A stretch of 64,000 nt of DNA from Prevotella sp. (GCA_017623655.1 JAGAON010000009.1:310001-374000); one strand, 5' to 3'; shown: positions 25,343 to 34,716, counted from the stretch's first letter. The notes: generated by a model not told the origin, from the sequence alone. Numbers and translations: made by a program.

Positions 25343-25427
25343 GCAATCAGCACCTGATTACGACATAAACAGCACCTGATTACACAGTGATTTGGTGCTG
25401 ATTATCATGTAATCAGCACCCTTTTGT
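25343..25427. repeat. Palindrome array D (4 units, 85 bp)
   Basis: Units at 25343-25361, 25365-25383, 25387-25405 and 25409-25427 with spacers gac, aca, cat. Unit 3 is inverted in its core (GGTGCTGATTAT) relative to units 1, 2 and 4, showing that each unit can flip independently. It sits between the convergent carboxylase operon and the lipoprotein gene. Confidence 0.93.
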
Positions 25428-25506
25428 TTCAGGCGTCAACATCATGCCCGGCGCAGAGTACTGATATTCTCTGGGGATATGCCGTATGCAGGGCCGGAAA
25501 CGGCAA

Positions 25507-25550
25507 CAAAAAGAGAGCGTACCCCAAGCCCGCCGGCCGTTGATACGCTC
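25507..25550 (-). terminator. Terminator of the lipoprotein gene
   Basis: GAGCGTA (25515-25521) pairs with TACGCTC (25544-25550). On the minus strand it is followed by TCTTTTTG. The GC-rich inner part can extend the stem. Confidence 0.65.
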
Positions 25551-25577
25551 CCGATTCTTGTTGTTATGGTTTGATTT

Positions 25578-26399
25578 TTATTTCCTTACATAAACCATCA
25601 GCTTTGAGGCATAGTCCAAAACCTCCGGGTCGTTATATGCGCCCATGTTCTGAGGCTTCACCACGCACGCCCACTTGTCAACGTCTCCCTTGAATTTTCC
25701 GAAAGCGTTTACATAAGCCTTCGGCTCGCGGTTGAACGTGATGTATGAGTTGTCAAGGCTTTCCTTGATTTGCTCACGTGTCAGGCTGTTGTCCTCGTCA
25801 ATCCTGAAATAGTTCTTGATTTCGAAGGTTATGCCGTCCTTGTAGTATTTGCGTATGGCTTTCAGGGCGGTGCTGTTGATGCCTACGGTAGATACCTCGA
25901 TGCCGTTTTCCCTGTATCTGATGGTGAGTGTGATTTTCTGGCCGCCCACTGTGTTTGACACTTCCTCCACGTCCTCCTTGTATTTGAAGTCTTTATGGGT
26001 CTTTACAATCATCATGTCGTCCTGCTGACAGTAATACTTCACGTCGATAGGCATGAAGACCGTCACGTCAGTGGTGTCGCGCACATGAATGGAGAGGTGT
26101 GACTCTTTCCAGTCGCCGTCCTCCTTGGCGTCATTCAGGGCAAGGTTCACCTCTACGGAGCCGCCCAGTTCGCTTATCTCTACGGGAGTGTTGTCAACCA
26201 GAACGATGTTCTCGTCCAACGGCTTTGTGATGTCCTGACCGTTTGACGTGAAGAGGACAACAGGCTTCTGCTGCGGTGTAAGTTCCACGACGGCAGGCTC
26301 CTGTGCTGTCTGCACGTCATTGCCGGTATCGTCACTTGAACATGATGTCATGCCAAACGCAAGGGCAAATGCCGCAAAATAAAATAAGTTCTTTTTCAT
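25578..26399 (-). CDS. Bacteroidales lipoprotein of unknown function
   Basis: A 273-residue protein with a signal peptidase II motif: hydrophobic residues 4-16, then GMTSC with the lipid-anchored Cys at residue 20. The following SSDDTGND is acidic, like the lipoprotein surface-export signal of Bacteroidetes, so outer-leaflet exposure is likely (inference). The rest is a soluble, Glu/Lys/Asp-rich, beta-leaning domain with no motif recognised; it ends with DPEVLDYASKLMVYVRK. It is a single-gene unit with its own promoter and terminator. Large similar families exist in gut Bacteroidales without an assigned role. Confidence 0.8.
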   Translation of the reverse strand: MKKNLFYFAAFALAFGMTSCSSDDTGNDVQTAQEPAVVELTPQQKPVVLFTSNGQDITKPLDENIVLVDNTPVEISELGGSVEVNLALNDAKEDGDWKESHLSIHVRDTTDVTVFMPIDVKYYCQQDDMMIVKTHKDFKYKEDVEEVSNTVGGQKITLTIRYRENGIEVSTVGINSTALKAIRKYYKDGITFEIKNYFRIDEDNSLTREQIKESLDNSYITFNREPKAYVNAFGKFKGDVDKWACVVKPQNMGAYNDPEVLDYASKLMVYVRK

Positions 26400-26553
26400 C
26401 TTGATGATTAAGTTTTGATAAATATGTGAATAATAACTGTTTCCGCTCTTGCCTTTTTGATATGTATGCGGGCGTTTTCCGTACAGTATGTTATCGTAAA
26501 AAGAATCTGTGCATATCTGCCAAACGCATTCTTAACACTGTAATTCTGATGTG

Positions 26554-26561
26554 CAAAAGTA
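26554..26561 (-). promoter_or_regulatory. -7 element of the lipoprotein gene promoter
   Basis: CAAAAGTA on the plus strand reads TACTTTTG on the minus strand (TAnnTTTG). The leader would be about 150 bases long. Confidence 0.6.
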
Positions 26562-26699
26562 CCTTTTTCTATTTGATTATGAAAGAAAAACGCGCAGAAA
26601 AGCCTCCCCTCATCATAAAGTTCTGCACTTTACCCCCCCGACTGACATATTGGAGCGGCGGGTGTTGTCATGACAATGCCCGGAACGGGCTGCCGCAAT

Positions 26700-26781
26700 G
26701 TAGAGACGATGTAGTACATCGTCTCCGTTCCTGCATCACCAAACCTTTGTGTATTGAGACGATGTGATACATCATCTCTAC
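26700..26781. repeat. REP-like element, family R2 (copy 2)
   Basis: Two hairpins with the cores GATGTAGTACATC and GATGTGATACATC flanked by GAGACG-type arms, as at 18711. The left flank here differs (two short palindromes at 26665-26690) and there is no R1 partner. The remaining bases of the 530-base gap 26400-26929 show only this element, the lipoprotein promoter and the Maf terminator. Confidence 0.8.
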
Positions 26782-26858
26782 ATTTCTGCTGCGAAGTGCC
26801 TACTTAAGTGTTACTGTTGAAAGTTCAATGTAACTTCTATTCCGCTACCAACAAGATA

Positions 26859-26904
26859 CAAAAAACATCGTTCCCGCATCACAATCATGATGCGGGAACG
26901 ATGT
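26859..26904 (-). terminator. Terminator of the Maf gene
   Basis: Perfect 17-base arms at 26865-26881 and 26888-26904 with a six-base loop. The plus-strand A-run at 26859-26865 is the U-run for the leftward transcript. Confidence 0.88.
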
Positions 26905-26929
26905 ATATATACCTTATATATAATGTGTC

Positions 26930-27490
26930 TTACATTTGTTTTAGCTCCTCGTATATCCTTTGCACGGGCAGCCCCATGACGTTATAGTAGCTGCCGCTGA
27001 TGCCTGTGATGCCGATATAGCCTATCCATTCCTGTATTCCGTATGCTCCGGCCTTGTCCAGAGGATGGTATCGGCGTATGTAATGCCATATCTCCTCATC
27101 GGAGAGGGACTTGAACGTCACGTCGGTACGTACCGAGAAGTGCCGTTGCGCAGTGGCCGTGGTGAGGCATACGCCTGTATAGACCTGATGCGTATGCCCG
27201 CTCAGCTCGCGTAACATACGGTAGGCATCCTGCTCGTCGGCGGGTTTTCCCATGATGTCGTTACCGAGTACCACCACGGTGTCGGCCGTAAGCACGATGT
27301 TGTCGGTGCCGACAAGGCTTCCGCGGTACGGCTCCGCCTTCTTTACGGAGATGTATTCCGCTATCTCACAGGCGGGAAGCGTGTCCGGATAAGACTCGTC
27401 TATGCCTTGTATCACAAGCACCTTGAACGGTATTCCCAGTCCTTCAAGGAGTTCCTTGCGGCGGGGGGAGTTGGAACTTAATATCAACAT
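26930..27490 (-). CDS. maf: Maf-family nucleotide pyrophosphatase
   Basis: A 186-residue Maf protein starting MLILSSNSPRRKELLEGLGI, with the hallmark SxSPRR. Later come DTVV (ADTVVVLGNDIMGKP), SGHTHQVYTGVCL and DKAGAYGIQ. These enzymes hydrolyse dTTP/UTP or modified nucleotides to monophosphates and have been linked to division arrest. The start at 27490 was chosen over an in-frame Met at 27610 because the extra 40 residues would be translated from a GC-rich hairpin repeat. It may be transcribed with the malic enzyme gene upstream, across that repeat. Confidence 0.92.
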   Translation of the reverse strand: MLILSSNSPRRKELLEGLGIPFKVLVIQGIDESYPDTLPACEIAEYISVKKAEPYRGSLVGTDNIVLTADTVVVLGNDIMGKPADEQDAYRMLRELSGHTHQVYTGVCLTTATAQRHFSVRTDVTFKSLSDEEIWHYIRRYHPLDKAGAYGIQEWIGYIGITGISGSYYNVMGLPVQRIYEELKQM

Positions 27491-27497
27491 AGCAAAA

Positions 27498-27680
27498 GCC
27501 CCCTCCCCGTCCCTCCCCGAGGGGAGGGTGAAGAGATGGGGGATATTTAGTGTTTCTTGGATTTGGCCTTTACCCGTCAAGCGGTCTTTGCCGCTTGAAC
27601 ACCCCGGCAAGTTCCTCTACTTGCCGGCCGTTTGTGGTGTCTCCCCACCCTCCCCCACGGGGAGGGACGGGGTGGGGGCA
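27498..27680. repeat. GC-rich inverted repeat element with internal hairpins
   Basis: A left arm of about 45 bases (27498-27543, CCCCTCCCCGTCCCTCCCCG...) is matched in reverse complement by a right arm at about 27637-27680, with a few mismatches. Between them are two short hairpins (CAAGCGG/CCGCTTG and CCGGCAAGT/ACTTGCCGG). It fills the whole gap between the malic enzyme stop and the Maf start, so the polycistronic RNA would carry it. It resembles a REP doublet or small MITE. Confidence 0.8.
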
Positions 27681-29966
27681 TTACTTCTTCTTCAGTTTCT
27701 CAACGTAGGCGTCAATCACCGCCACTGCCGTGATATTGACAACGTCACGCACGCTGGCGTCGAAGTCGGTGAAGTGGACAGGCTTGTTGAGACCCATCTG
27801 GATAGGACCGATGACCTCTGTCTCCGGAGAGAACTGCTGAATCAGCTTGTATGCGGAGTTGGCGGCTGCAAGATCGGTGAAGACCATGGAGTTGACAACC
27901 TCGTTGTGCAGACGGAGGAACGGATATTTCTCGTCGCGGCGCTCGTGGTCAAGAGCGAGATCGACGCTCATCTCTCCGTCTATCTTAAGGTCGGGATATT
28001 CCTCCTGCATCTCTTTCACCACCTCAGACATAAGGCGTGGCGAGCCAGTCTTGTCAACACCGAAGTTGGAGTAGGAAATCATGGCTATCTTAGGCTCGTC
28101 GTTGAAGAAGCGGATGGTGTCGGCCGTAAGGCGCGCTATGTCCTTCAACGTCTCCTTGTCAGGCGACGGATTGACCAGAGTGTCGGCTATGTAGTATGTC
28201 CCTCGCTTTGAGTTGAGGATGTGGACAGTGCCGAAGTGCTGGTACTCCGGGCGTATGCCGATAATCTCCTTGGCGGCCTTGATGGTGTTGGAGAACTTCG
28301 TATATACGCCGGTAATGAACGCATCGGCGTCTCCTGCCTCCACCATCATCATGCCAAAGTAGTTGCGCTCGAACATCTTGTCGTTGGCTTCCTCGAAGTT
28401 GTAGCCCTCGCGGCAACGCTTGTCGGCAAGATACTTGGCGTAGCGTTCGCGTCTTTCACGCTCGCGGTCGTGGCGGAGGTTGACGATTTCCACGCCTTCA
28501 AGGTTCAGGTCCAGTTCCTGCGCCTTCTTCTCTATTATCTCTTCATTGCCGAGAAGGATAGGTTGGCAGAGGCCTTCTTCCTTTGCCTGCACGGCAGCCT
28601 TTATCATTGTGGGGTGCAATCCCTCCGCGAACACCACGCGCTGTGGGTGCTTACGGGCCGTCTCATACAGTTTCTGCGTGACGCTTGTCTCGTGTCCCAT
28701 GCGCAGACGGAGCGTGCGTTTGTACTCTTCCCAGTCCGTAATCTCCTTGCGTGCCACGCCACTCTCGATGGCAGCCTTTGCCACTGCCGCCGAGACTTCT
28801 GTTATAAGGCGCGGGTCAACGGGCTTCGGAATGAAGTAAGCGGGACCGAATGAGAGGTTGTTGACCTTATATACTTGGTTGACAACGTCAGGGATAGGCT
28901 GCTTTGCGAGGTCGGCGATGGCGTGAACGGCGGCAAGTTTCATCTCTTCGTTTATCGCTTTGGCGCTGACATCAAGCGCACCGCGGAAGATGTAGGGGAA
29001 ACCTATGACGTTGTTGATTTGGTTCGGATAGTCGGAACGGCCTGTTGACATAAGCACATCGGGCCTGCTGGCCATGGCGTCCTCGTAAGAAATCTCCGGA
29101 ACCGGATTGGCAAGGGCGAACACTATGGGCTGGTCGGCCATCGAACGGATCATGTCCTTGGTAACAACATTACCCTTTGACAGTCCGAGGAACACGTCTG
29201 CGCCTTTCATTGCCTCCTCAAGCGTGTGGACATCACGGCGGTCTGTGGCAAAGAACTTCTTTTGTTCCGTCAGGTTGGGGCGGTCAGAAGTGATTACACC
29301 CTTTGAGTCGAGCATGAGAATGTTCTCTCTTTTCGCTCCGAGTGCAACGTACAGCTTGGTGCAGGAGATAGCCGCAGCACCGGCGCCGTTGACCACAATC
29401 TTTACGTTCTCTATCTTCTTGCCGTTCACTTGCAGGGCGTTGACGAGGCCGGCAGATGATATTATGGCCGTGCCATGCTGGTCATCGTGCATCACCGGAA
29501 TGTCAAGCGTCTTCTTCAAGCGGTCCTCTATGTAGAAGCACTCAGGCGCTTTGATGTCCTCAAGGTTTATTCCTCCGAAGGTGGGAGCAATCTTTTCCAC
29601 CGCCTCGCAGAACTTTTCAGGGTCTTTTTCGGCCACTTCTATATCGAAAACGTCAATGCCTCCGTATATCTTGAACAGCAGTCCCTTTCCTTCCATCACC
29701 GGTTTGCCTGACATTGCGCCTATGTCGCCGAGGCCAAGCACCGCCGTGCCGTTTGAGATGACGGCCACAAGGTTGCCTTTGTCCGTGTATTTGTAAACGT
29801 TGTCGGGATTGTCCTGTATTTCAAGACATGGGAAAGCTACACCCGGTGAGTATGCAAGACTGAGATCAGTTTGCGTGTGGTAAGGCTTGGTTGGCATCAC
29901 CTCGATTTTTCCGGGGCGGCCGTTTTTGTGGTATTCAAGGGCCGCTTCTTTTGTAATAGTTGCCAT
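27681..29966 (-). CDS. maeB: NADP-dependent malic enzyme with phosphotransacetylase-like domain
   Basis: A 761-residue MaeB-type fusion. Residues 1-165 are the malic enzyme N-domain (AYSPGVAFPCLEI, DDQHGTAIIS). Residues 165-410 form the NAD(P) domain (VVNGAGAAAISCTKLYVALGA). Residues 430-761 are a phosphate acetyltransferase-like domain (VFAEGLHPTMIKAA near its start) that in characterised homologues is regulatory and binds acetyl-CoA rather than catalysing. It decarboxylates malate to pyruvate and produces NADPH. It lies 60 bases downstream of radA on the same strand, with no clear promoter between them, so read-through from radA is likely. Confidence 0.93.
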   Translation of the reverse strand: MATITKEAALEYHKNGRPGKIEVMPTKPYHTQTDLSLAYSPGVAFPCLEIQDNPDNVYKYTDKGNLVAVISNGTAVLGLGDIGAMSGKPVMEGKGLLFKIYGGIDVFDIEVAEKDPEKFCEAVEKIAPTFGGINLEDIKAPECFYIEDRLKKTLDIPVMHDDQHGTAIISSAGLVNALQVNGKKIENVKIVVNGAGAAAISCTKLYVALGAKRENILMLDSKGVITSDRPNLTEQKKFFATDRRDVHTLEEAMKGADVFLGLSKGNVVTKDMIRSMADQPIVFALANPVPEISYEDAMASRPDVLMSTGRSDYPNQINNVIGFPYIFRGALDVSAKAINEEMKLAAVHAIADLAKQPIPDVVNQVYKVNNLSFGPAYFIPKPVDPRLITEVSAAVAKAAIESGVARKEITDWEEYKRTLRLRMGHETSVTQKLYETARKHPQRVVFAEGLHPTMIKAAVQAKEEGLCQPILLGNEEIIEKKAQELDLNLEGVEIVNLRHDRERERRERYAKYLADKRCREGYNFEEANDKMFERNYFGMMMVEAGDADAFITGVYTKFSNTIKAAKEIIGIRPEYQHFGTVHILNSKRGTYYIADTLVNPSPDKETLKDIARLTADTIRFFNDEPKIAMISYSNFGVDKTGSPRLMSEVVKEMQEEYPDLKIDGEMSVDLALDHERRDEKYPFLRLHNEVVNSMVFTDLAAANSAYKLIQQFSPETEVIGPIQMGLNKPVHFTDFDASVRDVVNITAVAVIDAYVEKLKKK

Positions 29967-30026
29967 AAGAGTTTGTAATATTATGTTTGTTTTGTCTGTT
30001 TGTCGTTTATCCTGCTTCGTAAATGT

Positions 30027-31460
30027 TTATCCGAATAGTTCTCTGATAGCCTCTTCCACCTTTCTTGCGGTATGCAGCTTGATGGCATATTGCTTGCCTT
30101 TCAGTGCGTTGACGTTGCGTTTCGGGATTATTATGTCACTGAATCCGAGTTTCTCCGCTTCCTGAATACGTTGTTCTATGCGGCTTACCGGCCTCACTTC
30201 GCCGCTCAATCCCACCTCACCGCACATACACCAGCCCCCGTCTATGGGCATATCGAGGTTGCTGGATATGACGGCCGCTATGACACTCAAATCCATTGCC
30301 ATGTCAGTTACCTTCAAACCACCGGCTATATTGAGGAAGACATCCTTCTGCATGAGTTTGAATCCCACTCTCTTCTCAAGCACGGCCAATAGCATATTGA
30401 GCCTCCTTTGGTCAAAACCTGTGGCTGATCGCTGCGGAGTACCATACGCCGCAGATGACACCAGAGCCTGTGTCTCCACGAGAAAAGGCCTCATTCCCTC
30501 CACGGCGGCACTTATCGCTATGCCGCTCATGCCCTCCCTGTCGTCGCCAAGCAACAGTTCCGACGGGTTGATGACCGGTCGCAGGCCGTTCTGAAGCATC
30601 TCGTATATACCCAATTCAGCAGTTGAGCCGAAACGGTTTTTAGCACTTCGCAGTATGCGGTATATGCCTTGGCGGTCTCCTTCGAACTGAATCACCGCGT
30701 CAACGATATGCTCCAGTATCTTAGGTCCGGCTATTGTCCCCTCTTTCGTAATGTGACCGATGAGTATTACGGGCACTCCGCTGGCCTTGGCGAATCTCAA
30801 CAGCGCGGAAGCACATTCCCTTATCTGCGTGATGCTGCCCGGAGCTGAATCTACGGTCTCCGTCTCCATGGTCTGTATGGAGTCAACTATGATAAGTTCC
30901 GGTGCGCACTCCCTTATCTGGTCGAACACCTTTTCGATGGAAGTCTCGCACAATATCAGCACTTTGTCGTTCCTTGCGCCCTCTATTCTGTCCGCCCTCA
31001 TGCGCAGCTGGTGGGCACTTTCCTCTCCGCTTACATACAGAACCTCCGTCGGTTCCATCCTCATTATGGTCTGAAGGGTCAGCGTACTCTTGCCTATTCC
31101 CGGGTCTCCGCCCAGCAACACGATGCTTCCCGGCACCAGTCCTCCACCCAATACGCGGTTCAGCTCGCTGTCATTCATGTCCATCCGCGGCTCATTCTTT
31201 GTGGAAATGTCACCCAGCCGCAACGCTCCACCCCGTGTATTGCCGCGTGTACTGCTTGCTATTCCGCCGCCCATGGCACCGGTCCGTCTTGCGACAGACA
31301 CCTCTTTGGCCGCCGCCCTTGCGCTTTGCTGTCCGCTGTCACCGGCTATCCGTATCTCGCGAAACGTGTTCCACTGGTTGCAGGAGGGGCACTTCCCGAT
31401 CCATTTGGCCGACTCCTGTCCGCAGTTGTCACATACGTATGCCGTTTTATCCTTTGCCAT
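30027..31460 (-). CDS. radA: DNA repair protein RadA
   Basis: A 477-residue protein. The N-terminal four-Cys zinc finger is CDNC and CPSC (residues 9-27). The RecA-like ATPase has the Walker A loop GGDPGIGKST, and the RadA-specific KNRFG motif (SAKNRFGST) follows. A C-terminal Lon-like domain contains MSGIAISAAVEGMRPFLVE and GEVGLSGEVRPV. It is a branch-migration factor for recombination intermediates. Its promoter, TAACTTTG on the minus strand at 31487-31480, lies 20 bases upstream. Confidence 0.95.
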   Translation of the reverse strand: MAKDKTAYVCDNCGQESAKWIGKCPSCNQWNTFREIRIAGDSGQQSARAAAKEVSVARRTGAMGGGIASSTRGNTRGGALRLGDISTKNEPRMDMNDSELNRVLGGGLVPGSIVLLGGDPGIGKSTLTLQTIMRMEPTEVLYVSGEESAHQLRMRADRIEGARNDKVLILCETSIEKVFDQIRECAPELIIVDSIQTMETETVDSAPGSITQIRECASALLRFAKASGVPVILIGHITKEGTIAGPKILEHIVDAVIQFEGDRQGIYRILRSAKNRFGSTAELGIYEMLQNGLRPVINPSELLLGDDREGMSGIAISAAVEGMRPFLVETQALVSSAAYGTPQRSATGFDQRRLNMLLAVLEKRVGFKLMQKDVFLNIAGGLKVTDMAMDLSVIAAVISSNLDMPIDGGWCMCGEVGLSGEVRPVSRIEQRIQEAEKLGFSDIIIPKRNVNALKGKQYAIKLHTARKVEEAIRELFG

Positions 31461-31479
31461 AGTTCATGAATATACGTTG

Positions 31480-31487
31480 CAAAGTTA
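31480..31487 (-). promoter_or_regulatory. -7 element of the radA promoter
   Basis: CAAAGTTA on the plus strand reads TAACTTTG on the minus strand. The leader is short, about 13-20 bases. Confidence 0.7.
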
Positions 31488-31582
31488 CTAATTTTTATTT
31501 GTATAGAGAAACAAACCATGGAAAAAGTCCGATTTTTTGGTTAAAATACGTTGTGCCTTAGCTCCATATCACCATTATTTAT

Positions 31583-31590
31583 TAACTTTG
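31583..31590 (+). promoter_or_regulatory. -7 element for the binding-protein/TPR pair
   Basis: TAACTTTG, with the start codon of the next gene only 8 bases downstream, so the mRNA would be almost leaderless. No convincing -33 element is seen. Confidence 0.6.
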
Positions 31591-31597
31591 CGGTCAA

Positions 31598-32398
31598 ATG
31601 AAAAGTATTCTTTACAGCATTATATGCCTGCTGCTTTCCCCGCTGTTCCTTTGCTGTCAGAGCGAGGAGGAGGCCCGTCGCCTGTCCAAGGCGGAGCGTT
31701 TGCGTCTTTGGCGGGAAGACTCCGCCGCGCTGAAGATAGGCGTTCTGCCAACGGAAGACTGTCTTCCGATAATCGTCGCCAAGGAGTTACGGTTGTATGA
31801 CACGCTTGGCGTGAGCGTACACCTGCGCCGTTACAGAGCCATGAGCGAGTGCCGGTTTGCCTTGGAACACTCGATGGTGGAGGGAGCGGTCATCGATTCC
31901 ACCCTGATGGCCACGCTTAATACCGGCGAGGCATGGCTGCAAAACGGCCTTTCCACCGGGATGACGTGGCAATTCCTTACCGCCAAGAAGGCGAGGATAA
32001 GCCGACTGGAACAGCTTAGCGACAAGATTATAGCGGCGGACAGCCATGGCGAGTCCCGCCGTCTGGCCGAATCGGCCATCGATTCGCTGCTGAAAAAGAA
32101 CCAGTTGGTGTTCATTGTCCAAGTGGAAGACCTTGACATACGTCTCGATATGCTCAATTCCGGCAATGTTGACGCCGCTCTCCTGCCGGAACCGTTCGCC
32201 ACCAAGGCCCGGAAACACGGCGCAAAGGTGATAGACCGGGTGCGTTCAAGACCCGCCGGCGTGCTGGCCATGAGGACAAAAGCCATGCAGGACACGGCGA
32301 GAAAGCGCCAGTACGGGCTTTTTCTCAAAGCGGTAGCCATAGCAAAGGACTCCATCCGGCAGTATGGCACAAAACATTACACAAAGTATCTGGAATGA
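31598..32398 (+). CDS. Periplasmic binding-protein-like protein (possible lipoprotein)
   Basis: A 266-residue protein with a hydrophobic N-terminus ending in LFLCCQSEEE, which could be an atypical lipobox (Cys19/20) or an ordinary signal peptide. The mature part resembles the NMT1/ABC-substrate-binding fold: KIGVLPTEDCLPIIVAKEL at the start, SMVEGAVIDSTLMA, AADSHGESRRLAESAIDSLL and GNVDAALLPEPFATKA. No permease or ATPase gene is adjacent. It overlaps the following TPR gene by four bases (ATGA), which suggests a joint function. The ligand is unknown. Confidence 0.7.
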   Translation: MKSILYSIICLLLSPLFLCCQSEEEARRLSKAERLRLWREDSAALKIGVLPTEDCLPIIVAKELRLYDTLGVSVHLRRYRAMSECRFALEHSMVEGAVIDSTLMATLNTGEAWLQNGLSTGMTWQFLTAKKARISRLEQLSDKIIAADSHGESRRLAESAIDSLLKKNQLVFIVQVEDLDIRLDMLNSGNVDAALLPEPFATKARKHGAKVIDRVRSRPAGVLAMRTKAMQDTARKRQYGLFLKAVAIAKDSIRQYGTKHYTKYLE

Positions 32399-34551
32399 TT
32401 ACGGAACTGTTGAATAAAGGTCATGTCTCAAAGGCGTTGGCGGAACTGCGTAAACGCTCCGCCTCTTATCCGGGCGAAGGCTTCGGCGACCGTCTTGACG
32501 CGTTGCAGACAGAGTTCAAATACATGAGTGATTTCATGCTGCAAGGCTACAAGGACGAGAAGCGTGCGTCGCTGTTTCAGGAGTTGTTGCAACGCATTGC
32601 CGACCTCGACTATGACCTTCAAGTGCGGGAGACGCTTTGCGAGAACCCGTATCTCCAAGGTATTGTCAAGACACTTCGCGCTACCGACCGCTCGGCGGAG
32701 AGCCTTCAGGACATGATTCTTGCGCCATTGACTCCGCAAGAACATTACAAGAACCTCTCCACCTGTTTCCTGTCGTTGCTCACGTCAGGCCATTGGCGGC
32801 AAAAACAAGCCGACGAGTGGAGCGCGTTCATATCCTCTCCAAAGACCAATCCCATCGATGCCGCCACGCTGACGGCGGCCGTTACGCTGTCGGCAATATA
32901 CCATTACTCTTACTACAAAGCCCTGTGCCTCGCCAACATATACGTGTTGTGCGAGCGTGAAGAGGTGCGCCAGCGCGCTTTTGTGGGCTGTCTGCTCGCC
33001 GTCAGCGAGGCGGACGAGCCGCAAGACGGGCGATTTTCCACATTACTCAACATCCTCCTCGCCGACGAGGAAGACCGCAAATCGCTCATAGAAACACAGG
33101 TACAGATGGCGGCGTGCGCCAATGCCGAGGCCGACAGCACCGAAATCAACCGCAATATCATGCCCGGCCTTCTGCGCAACCAGCCCTTCCGCTTCACCAA
33201 AGACGGCATAGTGGAGAAAGAAGAGGAGAACGACTGCATCAATCTTGATGCCGACGAGCGCAGGATGGAGGCTGTGGCGGAAGGTGTGAACAAGATGATT
33301 CAGATGCAGAAAAACGGCTCTGACGTCTTTTTCGGCGGTTTCCGCCAGATGAAACGCTTTCCGTTCTTTTACCAGATAGCCAACTGGCTCATGCCGTTTG
33401 ACATCAACCACCCCGACATAGGGCGTGAAGTCAAGTCGTTACAGGGCAGTGAATTTGTAGGTAAGGTCACCGAGCGCGGGCCTTTCTGCAACTCCGACAA
33501 ATACTCGTTCGTCATCGCCATGGCCGGCGTCATGGGGCAGCTGCCGGAGGATATGCGCAAGATGATGGAGGAAGGCGAGGTCGGGCCGCTCGGAATGCAG
33601 GACACGTCATACGCCACACCCTCACCTTCCCTGCTGCGCTTGCAGTATCTTCAGGACCTTTACCGCTTCTTCCGCCTCAGTCCGTTAGGCTCATCGCTGC
33701 GCAACCCCTTTGTCCATGTGCCGCAATACCGCCTTTGGACCGTAACCGGCGACAGCCTGTCCGACGCTGACCGCAAGACGATTTTCAACCTGATGCTGCG
33801 TGACGCGAGTCTTTGGGACAGTCCGGCGGACTCCGGCGGCGAGCCGTCAACGGCCTCATCCGCGGCCATTCATCCGGCCGACCTCATCCTTTCCGGTTTT
33901 GAAAACAAGGAGGGCTTCGACTATCTGTCGTGTCATGCCGGCTGCATGATGCGCCGCAAGCGTTACAAGGAGGCCATTGACGCATACTCCAAGTGTCTGC
34001 TTTCCAAACCGGAAGACCCCGTACTGATGCGCGGCATGGCGCGAGCCTGCTACGGCGGGGGCGAATATGCCAAGGCGGCGTTCTACTTCGACGCCCTGCA
34101 CACGCTCTTCCCCAAGCGCATCTCGTATGTGCTGAACTACTCGATGGCCATGGTCATGGACGGAGCGGCGGACAGTGTTGTGAACGAGATGTACAAGCTC
34201 GAATACGAGAATCCTGACAACGCCATGGTGAAGAACACCCTCGGCTGGGTGCTGTTGCACGCCCGCAAGGCGGAGCAGGCTCTTTCCGTCTATGAAAAAC
34301 TGACGGATTCAAAGACCGCAAACGGCGACTTCGCCGTTACGCTAAACGCCTTCTACGCCTGCCTCGCCAACGAAAAGGCGGAGCAGGGAGTGGAGATGCT
34401 CAGGCAATACTGTGACGGTCTTGACGCCGGACAGCACAAGGCGTTCCCCGATATGCTTGCCGACGCGATGGAGGAGGACGCGCATCTGCTTGAAATATAC
34501 GGCGTATGCCGTGCGGAGAAGGGCATTATATTATCGCAGTTTGATTATTAA
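32395..34551 (+). CDS. Large TPR-containing protein of unknown function
   Basis: A 718-residue cytoplasmic protein without signal peptide. The first 500 residues are helix-rich with no motif recognised. Residues about 520-700 contain tetratricopeptide-like repeats (KRYKEAIDAYSKCLLSKPEDPVLMRGMARACYGGGEYAKAAFYFDAL, read in pieces; NTLGWVLLHARKAEQALSVYEKL). It was probably designed for protein-protein contact. Translational coupling to the binding-protein-like gene is the only context. Similar two-gene arrangements are known to me only as hypothetical proteins of Bacteroidales. Confidence 0.65.
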   Translation: MITELLNKGHVSKALAELRKRSASYPGEGFGDRLDALQTEFKYMSDFMLQGYKDEKRASLFQELLQRIADLDYDLQVRETLCENPYLQGIVKTLRATDRSAESLQDMILAPLTPQEHYKNLSTCFLSLLTSGHWRQKQADEWSAFISSPKTNPIDAATLTAAVTLSAIYHYSYYKALCLANIYVLCEREEVRQRAFVGCLLAVSEADEPQDGRFSTLLNILLADEEDRKSLIETQVQMAACANAEADSTEINRNIMPGLLRNQPFRFTKDGIVEKEEENDCINLDADERRMEAVAEGVNKMIQMQKNGSDVFFGGFRQMKRFPFFYQIANWLMPFDINHPDIGREVKSLQGSEFVGKVTERGPFCNSDKYSFVIAMAGVMGQLPEDMRKMMEEGEVGPLGMQDTSYATPSPSLLRLQYLQDLYRFFRLSPLGSSLRNPFVHVPQYRLWTVTGDSLSDADRKTIFNLMLRDASLWDSPADSGGEPSTASSAAIHPADLILSGFENKEGFDYLSCHAGCMMRRKRYKEAIDAYSKCLLSKPEDPVLMRGMARACYGGGEYAKAAFYFDALHTLFPKRISYVLNYSMAMVMDGAADSVVNEMYKLEYENPDNAMVKNTLGWVLLHARKAEQALSVYEKLTDSKTANGDFAVTLNAFYACLANEKAEQGVEMLRQYCDGLDAGQHKAFPDMLADAMEEDAHLLEIYGVCRAEKGIILSQFDY

Positions 34552-34716
34552 CGTAATCCGATTTCCATTTCCTGTGCCGATTTTGTAGTGCAAGCCATTT
34601 TATTGTCCGTTTGTGGATGGCGTACAAAATAAATCCGACGAACCCCGAAGGGGTTTACCGCCAGTTATTTCGTTTTTTATACATAGCCTCCGCACACGAA
34701 AACAGGCGGCTGCCAT

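Noticed and set aside
26426-26767. 113-codon open frame in the gap left of maf
   Set aside because: It overlaps the lipoprotein promoter and an R2 repeat, and its sequence is low quality (many Cys, Phe and Tyr); no start or promoter support on that strand.
27402-28211. 269-codon open frame on the plus strand over maf, the GC-rich repeat and maeB
   Set aside because: It crosses an inverted repeat and lies antisense to two well-supported genes; no family motif is seen.
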